Shown here: positions 1 to 8,321 of the stretch, in pieces | Layout of the letters: each line of letters opens with the position of its first letter | Position numbering within the stretch: the stretch's first letter is position 1 | Origin: Rhodoplanes serenus | GTDB taxonomy: Bacteria > Pseudomonadota > Alphaproteobacteria > Rhizobiales > Xanthobacteraceae | Length of the DNA stretch: 64,000 nt | NCBI GenBank assembly: GCA_945893145.1 | Contig: CAMDDZ010000005.1 | Location: 1-64,000 of the forward strand | Reading direction: 5' to 3' | The notes under the pieces: generated by a model | Databases searched by the model: none | Seen by the model: only the letters and a program-made list of their open reading frames with translations | Told to the model about the DNA's origin: nothing | Position numbers and translations under genes: made by a program

Positions 1-85
1 CGTCGCGCCGCGCCAGATCGCAGGCCAGCACAAGACCGGCCGGGCCTGCGCCCGCGATCAATACGTCGGTGTCACACTCATTCAT
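1..85 (-). CDS. FAD-dependent monooxygenase, N-terminal fragment
   Basis: Reading the minus strand from the ATG at 85, the first 28 codons stay open to the window edge and contain VLIAGAGPAGL, the glycine-rich Rossmann motif that binds the ADP part of FAD, followed by LACDLARRD. This is the usual N-terminus of class A flavoprotein hydroxylases (PheA/UbiH type), which oxidise aromatic substrates with NAD(P)H. Only the cofactor motif is visible, so the substrate cannot be inferred. It is divergent from the deacetylase gene at 159, and the 73-bp gap must hold both promoters. Confidence 0.6.
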   Translation of the reverse strand, partial: MNECDTDVLIAGAGPAGLVLACDLARRD

Positions 86-158
86 GCCCGACGCAGGCTA
101 GACACTTGCGTCCGGCCGTTCCAGCATCGCGCCGCCAACAGCGCCAGAGAGACCCATC

Positions 159-1037
159 ATGCTGCCGACCGAACGCCTCCCATTCTCGCCGATCGAAGGA
201 CGGCCACCGCTGAAGCTTCCGGACGGCCTGCGGCTGATCGTGTGGCCGCTGATGTCGCTCGAACATTGGGACATTTCGCGGCCGATGGCCCGCATGGTGA
301 TTACGCCGCCACAGGGCCAGCCGATGCTGCCCGATCACCCGAACTGGAGCTGGCACGAATACGGCATGCGGGTGGGCTTCTGGCGTATCAAGCGGGTGTT
401 CGAAGACCTCAAGGTGACGCCAACTGTCACGCTGAATGCAAAAGCCTGCGAGACCTATCCGCAGGTGATCCGTGCCGCCGCCGACGCTGGCTGGGAGCTC
501 AACGCCCACGGCTACGAGCAAATCCCGATGCACAAGGTCGAGGACCAGCTCGGCTCGATCAAAAAGGCGGTCGACATCATCGGCAAGTTCTGGGGCCGCC
601 CGCCACGCGGCTGGTTCGGTCCGGGCCTGACGCAGACCTACGACACGCTCGATTATCTGTCGCAAGCCGGCATCGAATATATCGGCGACTGGGTGCTCGA
701 CGACGAGCCGGTGACGCTGAAGACCACGCACAAGCCGGTGGTGGCGCTGCCTTACAATTTCGAGCTGCACGACATCGTCATGATGGCGCTGCAAAACCAC
801 ACCTCGGACGAGATGTACCGGCGCGCCATGGATGCGTTCGACTGGCTCTATAAGGAGTCGGCCGGGCGCGCCAAAATCATGTCGATCGCGGTGCATCCGT
901 ATCTGTCGGGCCAACCGCACCGCATCGCGCACGTGCAGCGCACCTTCGAGGATATTCTCTCGCGCCCTGGCGTCGCCTGCTGGAACGGCGAGCAAATCCT
1001 CGACTGGTATCTCTCGACGCAAAAGGCAAAAGCATGA
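159..1037 (+). CDS. polysaccharide deacetylase family protein (PuuE-like)
   Basis: A 292-residue cytoplasmic protein of the NodB-like carbohydrate esterase 4 fold. YGMRVGFWRI, the turn WELNAHGYEQIPM (with the family's His) and GWFGPGLTQTYDT resemble the PuuE allantoinase branch more than chitin deacetylases; I see no classical TFDDG motif and no signal peptide. The length matches PuuE (about 300). Its stop overlaps the amidase start as ATGA, so the two are translationally coupled. This suggests a hydrolytic step on a cyclic amide or ureide followed by amide cleavage. Substrate is inference; family assignment is firm. Confidence 0.75.
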   Translation: MLPTERLPFSPIEGRPPLKLPDGLRLIVWPLMSLEHWDISRPMARMVITPPQGQPMLPDHPNWSWHEYGMRVGFWRIKRVFEDLKVTPTVTLNAKACETYPQVIRAAADAGWELNAHGYEQIPMHKVEDQLGSIKKAVDIIGKFWGRPPRGWFGPGLTQTYDTLDYLSQAGIEYIGDWVLDDEPVTLKTTHKPVVALPYNFELHDIVMMALQNHTSDEMYRRAMDAFDWLYKESAGRAKIMSIAVHPYLSGQPHRIAHVQRTFEDILSRPGVACWNGEQILDWYLSTQKAKA

Positions 1038-2209
1038 GCGGGTTCTTCGTTCCCCACGACCTGAAGAAGCCGCTGATCGGCGCGAAAGATGGCCCGCTGG
1101 CCGGTCTGACGGTCGCGGTCAAGGACATGTATGCGATCAAGGGTGAACGCAGCGGCGGCGGCAATCCGGATTGGCTCGCCAACGCCAAGCCCGCGACAGC
1201 GCATGCATCCGCGGTGCAGAAACTGCTCGAGGCCGGCGCGACCGTCATTGGCAAAACCATCTGCGACGAGTTCTTCTACAGCGTCGCCGGCGTCAATGCG
1301 CATTACGGCACGCCGTCGAACCTGCGCGCACCCGGCCGGCTGCCCGGCGGCTCATCGAGCGGATCGGCCGCCGCGGCAGCCGCCGGCGTTTGCGATTTCG
1401 CACTCGGCTCCGACACCGGCGGCTCGGTGCGGGTGCCGGCATCGCTGTGCGGGCTCTACGGCATCCGCACCACCCATGGCCGCATCGATACCAAGGGCGC
1501 GATGGATATGTCGCCGTCATTCGACACCATCGGCTGGCTGGCAACCACCGCGGGCGTGTTCCGCCGCGTCGGCGGCGTGCTGCTCGGCGGCGCCAGCGCC
1601 CCGACACGCATCGAACGCATGATCATTGCCGACGATGGCTTCGCCGAAGCCGATGAACCGGTCACGGCGCTGTTGCGCGATGTGCTCGGTGGCATCCCGC
1701 TGCCTCGGGCGGAAAACACTCGGCTTGCGCCAGAAGGTCTCGACGCCTGGCGCGACGCCGTGCGGGTGATCCAGGCGTTTGAAATCTGGAAGGTCTATGG
1801 CGGCTTCGTCACTGAGAAGGAGCCGCGGTTCGGCCCGGGCGTCGCCGAGCGCATGCAGATCGCCTCGACCATCACGGCCGCGCAGGCTGATGCTGCGCGC
1901 GCGGTCCAGGCCAAGGCGCGCGAGCAGATTCGTGCGCTGATCAAGCCCGGCACCATCGTGGCGCTACCGAGCGCGCCCTGCATCGCGCCGCGCGTCGACA
2001 CCCCCGCCGAGGGGCTTGAATCCTATCGGGTTCGCGTCATGCGGCTCACCTGTGCGGCCGGCCTCGGCGGATTGCCGCAAATCTCGATCCCAGCCGGCAC
2101 TGTGTCGGGTTGCCCGGTTGGCCTGTCGTTCATCGGCTGGGCCGGTGGTGACGAGGCGCTGCTCGATCTTGCGGTTACCGCCGCGCGCTATTGCGGTTTG
2201 GAACGGTAG
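1034..2209 (+). CDS. amidase (amidase-signature family)
   Basis: A 391-residue amidase-signature enzyme hydrolysing a C-N amide bond. The Ser-cisSer-Lys triad is visible: Lys30 in VAVKD, the cis-serine in LPGGSSSGS (about 108) and the nucleophile Ser131 in GSDTGGSVRVPAS. Family members such as GatA run to about 480 residues, so this belongs to the shorter group. It lacks the GatA C-terminal extension and has no gatC or gatB beside it, arguing against tRNA amidotransferase. It overlaps the upstream deacetylase-like gene by 4 bp. Confidence 0.85.
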   Translation: MSGFFVPHDLKKPLIGAKDGPLAGLTVAVKDMYAIKGERSGGGNPDWLANAKPATAHASAVQKLLEAGATVIGKTICDEFFYSVAGVNAHYGTPSNLRAPGRLPGGSSSGSAAAAAAGVCDFALGSDTGGSVRVPASLCGLYGIRTTHGRIDTKGAMDMSPSFDTIGWLATTAGVFRRVGGVLLGGASAPTRIERMIIADDGFAEADEPVTALLRDVLGGIPLPRAENTRLAPEGLDAWRDAVRVIQAFEIWKVYGGFVTEKEPRFGPGVAERMQIASTITAAQADAARAVQAKAREQIRALIKPGTIVALPSAPCIAPRVDTPAEGLESYRVRVMRLTCAAGLGGLPQISIPAGTVSGCPVGLSFIGWAGGDEALLDLAVTAARYCGLER

Positions 2210-2228
2210 TTACCGCATGCAAAGCAAA

Positions 2229-2250
2229 ACGGCGGCCCAAGGGCCGCCGT
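2229..2250 (-). terminator. intrinsic terminator for the proline-rich membrane gene
   Basis: A perfect 10-bp stem (ACGGCGGCCC / GGGCCGCCGT) with a 2-nt loop. On the minus strand it is followed by TTTTGCTTTG, so it best serves the gene ending at 2282. It may also stop the convergent amidase transcript. Confidence 0.7.
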
Positions 2251-2281
2251 CATGCTGTGTGGCAAAAGCCAGCAGGCAACG

Positions 2282-3427
2282 TCAGCCGTTCTTCTCCAGA
2301 TGCGCGCGCAGCGCATCGACGGAGGCGAACTTGAGCGTGCCCTGAGGCAATTCAGCCTCGATCGAGCCGTCGATGTAGAGCGTATAGGCCATGCCGTCGA
2401 TCACTCCGGATTTCAGGATCGACGGCGGGCGCTCCGACGCAGGCGATGCCGACGGCTCGCCGCGCTTTGTCGAAGCCGGCTCCTCGCGCGTTGGCGGCGA
2501 CGGAATCAGCGGTGCATCCAGCTTCGGCTCGCGCTTTCCGGACTCGTCGCCGGAGGGCGTTGTGCGCGTCTGCGGCCAGACCACATCGAACAGGCCGGCA
2601 TCGGACCCGCGGCCTTCGGGCGCACGGACTTCGGGCGCCGGCGACGCGGACACGCGCGGAATTTGCTCGGACCGCTCCGACCGCGGCACCGGCCGCGACT
2701 CATCGCGAGCTGGCGACCAGCTCTTGGGTTCGAGCGCGGGCTCAACCACCGACGGCGGCGGAGGCGGCGGCGGGAACGCTAAACGCGACGGCGTGCGCGG
2801 CGACAGCGGCGCCTCGTCCGGCACCTCCATCATCACGGTGTCGCTCGCGGACGTCTTCGACTTCGGCCGCAACCAATCGAGCGGGCCGCGGGTCTCTGAA
2901 CGCGGCGGCTCCGCACGCGGCTCGATGGACGGCGCTCCTGGGAAGCGCGGCTCGGGCATCCGGGATTCCGCAGGCCGCGGCTCCATACCGCGAGGCTCCA
3001 AACCGCGAGGCTCGATGGCACGCGGGTCCATTGAACGCGAATCCGGGCGCGGATCAGGCTGACGCTGCTCCGGCGGACGCGGTTCGGGAGGCCGGGGCGA
3101 CATGTTGGCTTGCGGCGGAATGGGCGCACGGTTCTGGTTGGGCGTCAGGCGCGCAGTCGGCGGCACGTTCGATTCGGACGCGGCTGCCGGCTGCTGTTGG
3201 CTTGGACGAGAGATCGGGCGGCCGCCACCGAGCGCTTCCGCAATCCGCTTCAACTGGCGCACCGCAGCCGCGAGCCCGATCAAGATGAGCCCGCCCACGA
3301 CCGAGGTCGCGCCCGTTATGAAGAGGGTGTTTTCGAGGCTGAACGCATTGATCGGAATACCAAATCCGATCGTGACGAGACCGATCGCCGTGATCAGCAC
3401 GCCCACCACAAGCAAAACCAGGTACAT
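2282..3427 (-). CDS. proline- and arginine-rich membrane protein, unknown function
   Basis: 381 residues from the ATG at 3427, chosen over a longer reading because AGGGGA lies about 10 nt upstream and the protein then begins directly with MYLVLLVVGVLITAIGLVTI. Two membrane segments occupy roughly residues 1-25 and 35-58. A long disordered region follows with repeated PRP/EPRG-type units (residues 90-290), rich in Pro, Arg, Glu and Ser. A short ordered C-terminal domain contains GVIDGMAYTLYIDGSIEAEL. The layout suggests a membrane-anchored scaffold with a cytoplasmic tail. I recognise no characterised family. Confidence 0.7.
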   Translation of the reverse strand: MYLVLLVVGVLITAIGLVTIGFGIPINAFSLENTLFITGATSVVGGLILIGLAAAVRQLKRIAEALGGGRPISRPSQQQPAAASESNVPPTARLTPNQNRAPIPPQANMSPRPPEPRPPEQRQPDPRPDSRSMDPRAIEPRGLEPRGMEPRPAESRMPEPRFPGAPSIEPRAEPPRSETRGPLDWLRPKSKTSASDTVMMEVPDEAPLSPRTPSRLAFPPPPPPPSVVEPALEPKSWSPARDESRPVPRSERSEQIPRVSASPAPEVRAPEGRGSDAGLFDVVWPQTRTTPSGDESGKREPKLDAPLIPSPPTREEPASTKRGEPSASPASERPPSILKSGVIDGMAYTLYIDGSIEAELPQGTLKFASVDALRAHLEKNG

Positions 3428-3710
3428 CGGCTTTCCGTCCCCTACTCTGTACGCGGGAGGCTGCCACAACAATTAATGATCGATTGTGGCTGTGTTCCCG
3501 ACCGGTCGCAAGACCTGGGACCTTTATAGGCGTCCAAAATCTACGTTTGATTAACGCTGTTGGACGATCTCCCCCGCCCCGGCCGGGCGGCCGATTGACG
3601 GCACCCAGCGCCAAATGCCTCAGAGCCTACAAAAGGGAACATTTTCACCCGCATTTCGGTTAAACCAACGGGATCGGTTCCAAGCATTGTTTTGCACGAG
3701 GAGAAGAAGA

Positions 3711-4313
3711 ATGCCGTTTTCGCTGCCTGATCTGCCTTATAGCCACGACGCGCTCGCCCCCATCATGTCGCGCGAGACGCTCGAGTATCACCACGACAAA
3801 CACCACCTGGCCTACGTCAACAACGGCAACAACCTGCTCAAGGGCACCGAGTGGGAGAACAAGTCGCTGGAAGACGTGGTGAAGGGCTCGTTCGGCAAGA
3901 ACGCCGGCCTCTTCAACAACGCGGCGCAGCATTACAATCATCTCCACTTCTGGAAGTGGATGAAGGCCGGCGGCGGCGGCGACAAAATCCCCGGCGCGAT
4001 CAAGGCCAAGATCGACTCCGACCTCGGCGGTGTCGCCAAGGCCAAGGAGGATTTCATCCAGGCTGGCGTGACCCAATTCGGATCGGGCTGGTGCTGGATC
4101 GCGGTGAAGGACGGCAAGCTCGCCATCACCAAGACCGCGAACGGCGAAAATCCGCTGGTCCACGGCGGCACGCCGATCCTCGGCTGCGATGTGTGGGAGC
4201 ACTCCTACTACATCGACCATCGCAACGCCCGGCCAGCCTACCTCAAGGCGTTCTGGGAAAGCCTGATCAACTGGGACTACGTCAACGAGATGTTCCAGGC
4301 CGCGAGCAAATAG
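3711..4313 (+). CDS. sodB: superoxide dismutase, Fe/Mn family
   Basis: 200 residues, the normal size for a cytoplasmic iron superoxide dismutase converting superoxide to oxygen and hydrogen peroxide. Metal ligands are visible: His27 in EYHHDKHHLAYV, the His in QHYNHLHFW, and the Asp and His of DVWEHSYYIDHRN. I chose the ATG at 3711 because GAGGAGAAGA sits just upstream and MPFSLPDLPYSHDALAP is the canonical N-terminus; an in-frame start at 3615 would add residues unlike the family. Fe versus Mn preference cannot be settled by eye. A strong terminator follows at 4340. Confidence 0.95.
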   Translation: MPFSLPDLPYSHDALAPIMSRETLEYHHDKHHLAYVNNGNNLLKGTEWENKSLEDVVKGSFGKNAGLFNNAAQHYNHLHFWKWMKAGGGGDKIPGAIKAKIDSDLGGVAKAKEDFIQAGVTQFGSGWCWIAVKDGKLAITKTANGENPLVHGGTPILGCDVWEHSYYIDHRNARPAYLKAFWESLINWDYVNEMFQAASK

Positions 4314-4339
4314 TTCTCGCGGTCGCGACGTCAAAACAA

Positions 4340-4363
4340 AAGCGGGGCCTTGCGGCCCCGCTT
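4340..4363 (+). terminator. intrinsic terminator after sodB
   Basis: Perfect 10-bp stem AAGCGGGGCC / GGCCCCGCTT with loop TTGC, 27 bp past the sodB stop. It lies between convergent genes. The minus strand reading continues into AAGC-TTTTGTTTTG, so it can terminate in both directions. Confidence 0.85.
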
Positions 4364-4385
4364 CGCATTTCTGGATCGAACGCGA

Positions 4386-4958
4386 TCAGGCCGCCCAGCG
4401 CGCGATCGCGGCTTCCAGGCTTTGCCGATCCTGTCCGATGAACTCGGCGGGCAGATCGAAAGATTTGAGTTCGTCCTTCAACTGATACTGCACCTTGTGA
4501 GCCACCAATCCCTTGAAAAACGGCTTCGGGATCACGGTGGTGTCCATGACGTCCTGGCTCACCAGCAAGTCGCCCATCAGGAATATGCCCTGGCGGGTGG
4601 CGACGCCTTGCGTCTGCTGTCGCATGAATTTGAACCTCGGCCGGAGCGACGCCAGCACCAAATAGCCACAGCCGATCACCACAAGCCCGACGATGGCCAT
4701 CGTGAATGCGACCTGCGACGTGTTCTCATAGCTCGCACTGCTGCGGTCAATGTGGAACATCAGAGCGACGGCGACGATGACGATCACAACGCCAACAGGA
4801 ATGAGCACGATGCCGAGCAGCATCTGTTTAAAGAGATCGCCGTAGGCGTAGCGCCGCTCGAAGAACTGCACGTCTGGCGGCAGCGGCCGGTTGGTGTCCT
4901 GAAGTTGCAGAACCTCCGGCGGAAGCTTTTCGGGCATCGATGTGACAATAACTTCCAT
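4386..4958 (-). CDS. two-helix membrane protein, unknown function
   Basis: 190 residues. Two strongly hydrophobic helices lie near residues 45-68 (MLLGIVLIPVGVVIVIVAVAL) and 84-104 (AFTMAIVGLVVIGCGYLVLA). They are separated by a short loop with an HIDRSS turn and followed by a soluble C-terminal half of about 85 residues (RPRFKFMRQQTQG to AIARWAA). No motif of a named family is visible. It stands alone, convergent with sodB, and its upstream side abuts the mobile-element remnant at 4985. Confidence 0.6.
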   Translation of the reverse strand: MEVIVTSMPEKLPPEVLQLQDTNRPLPPDVQFFERRYAYGDLFKQMLLGIVLIPVGVVIVIVAVALMFHIDRSSASYENTSQVAFTMAIVGLVVIGCGYLVLASLRPRFKFMRQQTQGVATRQGIFLMGDLLVSQDVMDTTVIPKPFFKGLVAHKVQYQLKDELKSFDLPAEFIGQDRQSLEAAIARWAA

Positions 4959-4984
4959 AGGCCCCCCAGCGCGGCCTGCAAAAT

Positions 4985-5141
4985 CTAGCAGGCTGTTGAA
5001 AAACTCGAAACGGGGATGATCCGAAGCAACAATCGAATCGAAACAGCTCTCACCTTGAATCTTTCTTGCGTCGTGCGACGAGGTCTTGAATCAATGTTGC
5101 TCATGACACCTCCCAAAAATCGCTTTTCAACAGCCTGCTAG
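4985..5141. mobile_element. 149-bp MITE / internally deleted insertion sequence with CTAG target duplication
   Basis: The element spans 4989-5137. Its ends are a 14-bp perfect inverted repeat (CAGGCTGTTGAAAA at 4989; complement ending at 5137) and it is flanked on both sides by CTAG (4985-4988 and 5138-5141), consistent with a 4-bp target duplication. Inside, the minus strand has a ribosome site GGGAGG, an ATG at 5104 and 39 open codons (MSNIDSRPRRTTQERFK...) that run into the other terminal repeat and stop in the flanking CTAG. This looks like a transposase start joined to the far end of its element. YTAR-type duplications fit the IS5 group; other IS families are possible. Confidence 0.75.
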
Positions 5142-5210
5142 GTCCGTTCAGATTCTAGGGCGCGGTCTCGCAAACTCAAGTTAGAAATCGCCGCAACGCC
5201 ACGGCTACTC

Positions 5211-5391
5211 GACGATCCCAATTTGCCAGGCGAAATGCAGGTGACGTGACGCTCAAGAAAGTGCCGGTCGGCACAGAGCTGAACGTCGTGCAGGAAGGTA
5301 ATCCCGATGCCATTCCGGTGGAAGCGTGCTATCTCGTCTGGCAGGATCGTTTGCGAAACCTTGCCAGTCTCGTTGAGCCCGAATCAATCAA
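5211..5391 (+). pseudogene. SRPBCC/AHSA1-domain protein remnant (C-terminal part, frameshifted)
   Basis: In one frame 5211-5244 encodes DDPNLPGEMQVT then a stop. In the next frame, from 5246, the sequence continues TLKKVPVGTELNVVQEG, PVEACYLVWQDRLRNLASLVEPE. Joined, these make the characteristic last third of an activator-of-Hsp90-ATPase-like (SRPBCC) protein. One base is missing near 5243-5246. No start or upstream domain is present, and the MITE lies 70 bp upstream. It is dead sequence unless the frameshift is a sequencing error, and even then the N-terminal two thirds are absent. Confidence 0.7.
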
Positions 5392-5409
5392 TAACGCGTC
5401 AGGTGCGCC

Positions 5410-6402
5410 ATGTTCGATAATCTTCAACGCGAACTGCGACGCTTGGCAGAAACCAAGGAAATCTCTGTCCCACTGGAAAGCGATGCTGAGGGATACGTCG
5501 ACAAAGAGTGTCCAGCGAAAGAGTGTCTTTTCCAATTCAAAATTCACGCTGAAGATTGGAAGAACATCGTTCGGGACGAAGAAGTATTTTGCCCGTCCTG
5601 CCGCCATGCGGCTCCTGCTGAATCATGGTTCACGACGGCACAACTTGAAGCGGCGAAGCAATACGCACTCGGTATATTTACCAACGCCTTGAATGGGGCC
5701 ATGCGCGCCGACGCTGCGGCGTCCAAACAGCGCCGCAACCCGAATGCGTTTCTGAGCATCACTTTGGACGCTAAGGGCGGTCGCGATGCCGTCCCGGTCC
5801 CCGTCGCGGCGGCCGAGCCGATGAGGCTCCGTACCAAGTGCGAGAGTTGCGGCTGCCGCTACTCTTATGTGGGGGCCGCGTATTTCTGTCCGAGCTGCGG
5901 GAAAAACTCCGCAACCCATACCTTCGCTCAGACGCTCAACACTATCCGCACAGCGGCGCGACTAGGTGCAACCCTTCGGGAAACACTTGGTCCGGATGAA
6001 GCCGAAGTGATGATACGGAGCCTGCTTGAAAAGGCTATGCAGGATACCGTGATGTCTTTCCAGCGGTTGGCTGAACAACTCTACGATCAGCGCGGCAATA
6101 CTGCACGCCGCAACGCATTTCAAAATCTAGAAGCTGGTTCAGCGCTATGGGAAGCAGAAATCGGTGCAGGCTATGCTCATATCCTGGACGCAGCCGCTAT
6201 CAATAGCCTGGGCATTTACTTCCAACAGAGGCATTTTCTCGCGCACCAGCAGGGCATCGTTGACACGGACTATGTGATCCGCAGCACTGACACGACCTAT
6301 GCCGTAGGCCAACGTCTGGTGATCCGCGAAACGGCTGTGCTTGAATTTGCAGACCTAGTCGAAAAGCTCGGCTTTGAATTGATCGCGCGGAGCAAGCCTT
6401 GA
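5410..6402 (+). CDS. unknown protein with two zinc ribbons
   Basis: 330 residues with no recognised family. Two Cys clusters look like zinc ribbons: Cys34/Cys39 with Cys61/Cys64 (CPAKEC...FCPSCRH), and Cys144/Cys147 with Cys160/Cys163 (CESCGC...FCPSCG). A mostly helical C-terminal region follows (residues 175-330), containing FQQRHFLAHQQGIVDTDY. No signal peptide or membrane helix is seen. Two 60-base lines sampled from this gene are 52% and 57% GC, below its neighbours, and it sits beside a MITE and a gene fragment, suggesting transfer. The start ATG is 20 bp past the SRPBCC remnant. Confidence 0.65.
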   Translation: MFDNLQRELRRLAETKEISVPLESDAEGYVDKECPAKECLFQFKIHAEDWKNIVRDEEVFCPSCRHAAPAESWFTTAQLEAAKQYALGIFTNALNGAMRADAAASKQRRNPNAFLSITLDAKGGRDAVPVPVAAAEPMRLRTKCESCGCRYSYVGAAYFCPSCGKNSATHTFAQTLNTIRTAARLGATLRETLGPDEAEVMIRSLLEKAMQDTVMSFQRLAEQLYDQRGNTARRNAFQNLEAGSALWEAEIGAGYAHILDAAAINSLGIYFQQRHFLAHQQGIVDTDYVIRSTDTTYAVGQRLVIRETAVLEFADLVEKLGFELIARSKP

Positions 6403-6453
6403 GACTCTTTAGCCGACCGCGCCCTTACATCACGCCCTCGCCACGCCAACCGC

Positions 6454-7314
6454 TCAAGAATGCGCGTAGGCCCAATAAAGCTCGCGCGCCTTCCTGAACA
6501 TCGGGCCCGGCTGCAGCGAACGCTCGCCGATGCGGATGATCGGCTGCTGCTTGGAGGCGTTGCCGGTGGCGAAAATCTCGTCGGCGGTCTCGAAATCGCG
6601 ATAGCGCAGCACGGCCTCGACCACGGTGACGCCGGCGCCGCGCAAGAGCTTGATGGTCCGCATGCGCGTGATGCCGGCCAGGAAGGTGCCGTTCGGGATC
6701 GGCGTATAGACCACGCCATCCTTCGCCATGAACACGTTGGAGTTGGCAAGCTCGGCCACGTTGCCGGCCGCATCGCATACAATGGCGTTGTCGAAGCCGC
6801 GCGACTTCGCCTCGAACATGGCGCGCGCGTTGTGCGGATAGAGGCAGCCCGCCTTGGCATCGACCGGCGCGGTCTCAAGCGTCGGCCGCCGGAACGGCGA
6901 TAGTGTGATCGAGAAGCCTTCGGGCTTGCGCATCGGCGTCTCGTAGAGCGCGAGGCACCAGCGGGTCGATTCCGGATCGGGCGGCAGTGCGAGCGGACCG
7001 GCGCGCTCCGCCCAGTACATCGGCCGCACATAGAGCGGCGTGTCGGGCGCAAAGCGTTTGCGACCCTCCTGCGTCAGCTCGATCCATCGCTCCGGCGAGA
7101 CGACCGGATTGAGAAACATGGTCTTGGCCGAGGCGTTGACGCGGGTGCAGTGCAGGTCGAGGTCGGGCGCCACGCCCTCAAACACACGCGCGCCATCGAA
7201 CACCGAGGAGCCGAGCCAGATCGCGTGGGTGCGCACGCCCCAGAGCGCCACATTGCCCTCGTGCCATTCGCCTTCGAAAAACGTCCAGGTCTTCGACCAA
7301 TCGCCAACCGCCAT
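6454..7314 (-). CDS. branched-chain amino acid aminotransferase-like protein (class IV PLP)
   Basis: 286 residues of the fold-type IV PLP family (IlvE/Dat/PabC). The PLP-binding Lys is Lys154 in VDAKAGCLYPHN. VFDGARVFEG near residue 39 and ELANSNVFMAKDG fit the BCAT branch, as does the C-terminal FATGNASKQQP region. It would interconvert a branched-chain or related amino acid and its 2-oxo acid. It is divergent from the haloacid dehalogenase gene, not in an ilv operon, so its physiological substrate is open. IlvE proper is about 309 residues. Confidence 0.8.
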   Translation of the reverse strand: MAVGDWSKTWTFFEGEWHEGNVALWGVRTHAIWLGSSVFDGARVFEGVAPDLDLHCTRVNASAKTMFLNPVVSPERWIELTQEGRKRFAPDTPLYVRPMYWAERAGPLALPPDPESTRWCLALYETPMRKPEGFSITLSPFRRPTLETAPVDAKAGCLYPHNARAMFEAKSRGFDNAIVCDAAGNVAELANSNVFMAKDGVVYTPIPNGTFLAGITRMRTIKLLRGAGVTVVEAVLRYRDFETADEIFATGNASKQQPIIRIGERSLQPGPMFRKARELYWAYAHS

Positions 7315-7402
7315 CGTATTCTCCGACGAAGTACGCTTTTATAAACAAAAATACCCGGCCTGCAGCCGGCCGGCTCATGAAAAATAAGGATGGGAGCCAT
7401 CG

Positions 7403-8059
7403 ATGCCTTACGTGTTCGATGCCTATGGCACGCTGTTCGACGTCCATGCCGCCATCGCGCGCTATCGCGCGGAGGCCGGCCCCGAAGCCGACCGGTTCTC
7501 GGACCTGTGGCGCACCAAGCAGCTCGAATACACCTGGACGCTGACGCTCGCCGGCCGCTACGAGCCGTTCTGGACGCTGACCCAGCGCGCGCTCGACTAT
7601 TGCTTCGAACGCTTCCCCTCGGTCGACCGGGCGCTGCGCGGCAAGCTGCTCGACTGCTATCTCAAGCTCGATCCGTTCTCCGACGCCGTCGCGGTGGTGA
7701 CCGCGCTGAAGCAGCGCGGCGAGCGCACCGCCATCCTGTCGAACGGCTCGCCGCCGATGCTCGCCTCCGCCGTAGAGGCGGCCGGGCTGAAACACCTTTT
7801 CGACGCCGTGCTGTCGATCGATAGCCTGAAGATGTTCAAGCCGCGCATGGAGGTCTATGCGCTGGTGACCAAGGAATTTTCCTGCAAACCCGTGGATGTT
7901 GTTTTCGTCTCGTCGAACCGCTGGGACGCCATGGGCGCGACCACCTTCGGTTTCCGTACCGTCTGGATCAATCGTGCCAAGAACCCGGACGAATATACCG
8001 ACTGCCCGCCGGTCGCGGTGGTGCCGGACCTGACCGCGTTGCTGTCGCTCAAGCGGTGA
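7403..8059 (+). CDS. haloacid dehalogenase, type II
   Basis: 218 residues of the HAD superfamily, matching (S)-2-haloacid dehalogenases (about 220-230). Motif I is VFDAYGTLFD with nucleophile Asp6. The catalytic Arg lies in the following helix region, motif II is ILSNGSPPML, motif III Lys is in LKMFKPRMEVY, and SSNRWDAMGA supplies the acidic/Asn motif. The enzyme hydrolyses a carbon-halogen bond of short 2-haloacids through an aspartyl ester; some members act on other substrates. It stands alone and is divergently transcribed from the aminotransferase gene. Confidence 0.85.
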   Translation: MPYVFDAYGTLFDVHAAIARYRAEAGPEADRFSDLWRTKQLEYTWTLTLAGRYEPFWTLTQRALDYCFERFPSVDRALRGKLLDCYLKLDPFSDAVAVVTALKQRGERTAILSNGSPPMLASAVEAAGLKHLFDAVLSIDSLKMFKPRMEVYALVTKEFSCKPVDVVFVSSNRWDAMGATTFGFRTVWINRAKNPDEYTDCPPVAVVPDLTALLSLKR

Positions 8060-8068
8060 AGCTTGGGG

Positions 8069-8207
8069 CTATTTGGGGAAGTCGCCCTTGCAAGCCTTGG
8101 CCGGCGACGATTTCCACTCGTCCCACCAGAACCCGCATTTCGAGCAGCCGCCGAGCGCGAAGCTCAGCATGACGACGCTCAAAACCACCAGGATCGGCTT
8201 ACGCACG
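8069..8207 (-). pseudogene. small lipoprotein with an apparent frameshift
   Basis: From a GTG at 8207 (GGGGAG 8 nt upstream) the minus strand reads VRKPILVVLSVVMLSF, a good signal sequence. A +1 shift at the GAAAG near 8160 then gives ALGGCSKCGFWWDEWKSS...CKGDFPK and stop at 8069. Together this is a lipobox (L-G-G-C) small lipoprotein of about 45 residues, of a kind I associate with this bacterial group. The second frame has stops (TGA) before the lipobox, so no intact frame exists. Either a recent decay or a base-call error explains it. Confidence 0.45.
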
Positions 8208-8321
8208 ACACAATCTCCCCACCCGAACCCTACACAACGCCAAAACCATTGACGAGGCGTTTAGGCCAGCCAGAGCCGGTGCTATCGTGGCCGAAATGGG
8301 ACGGAACACCGGGGATCTGAC

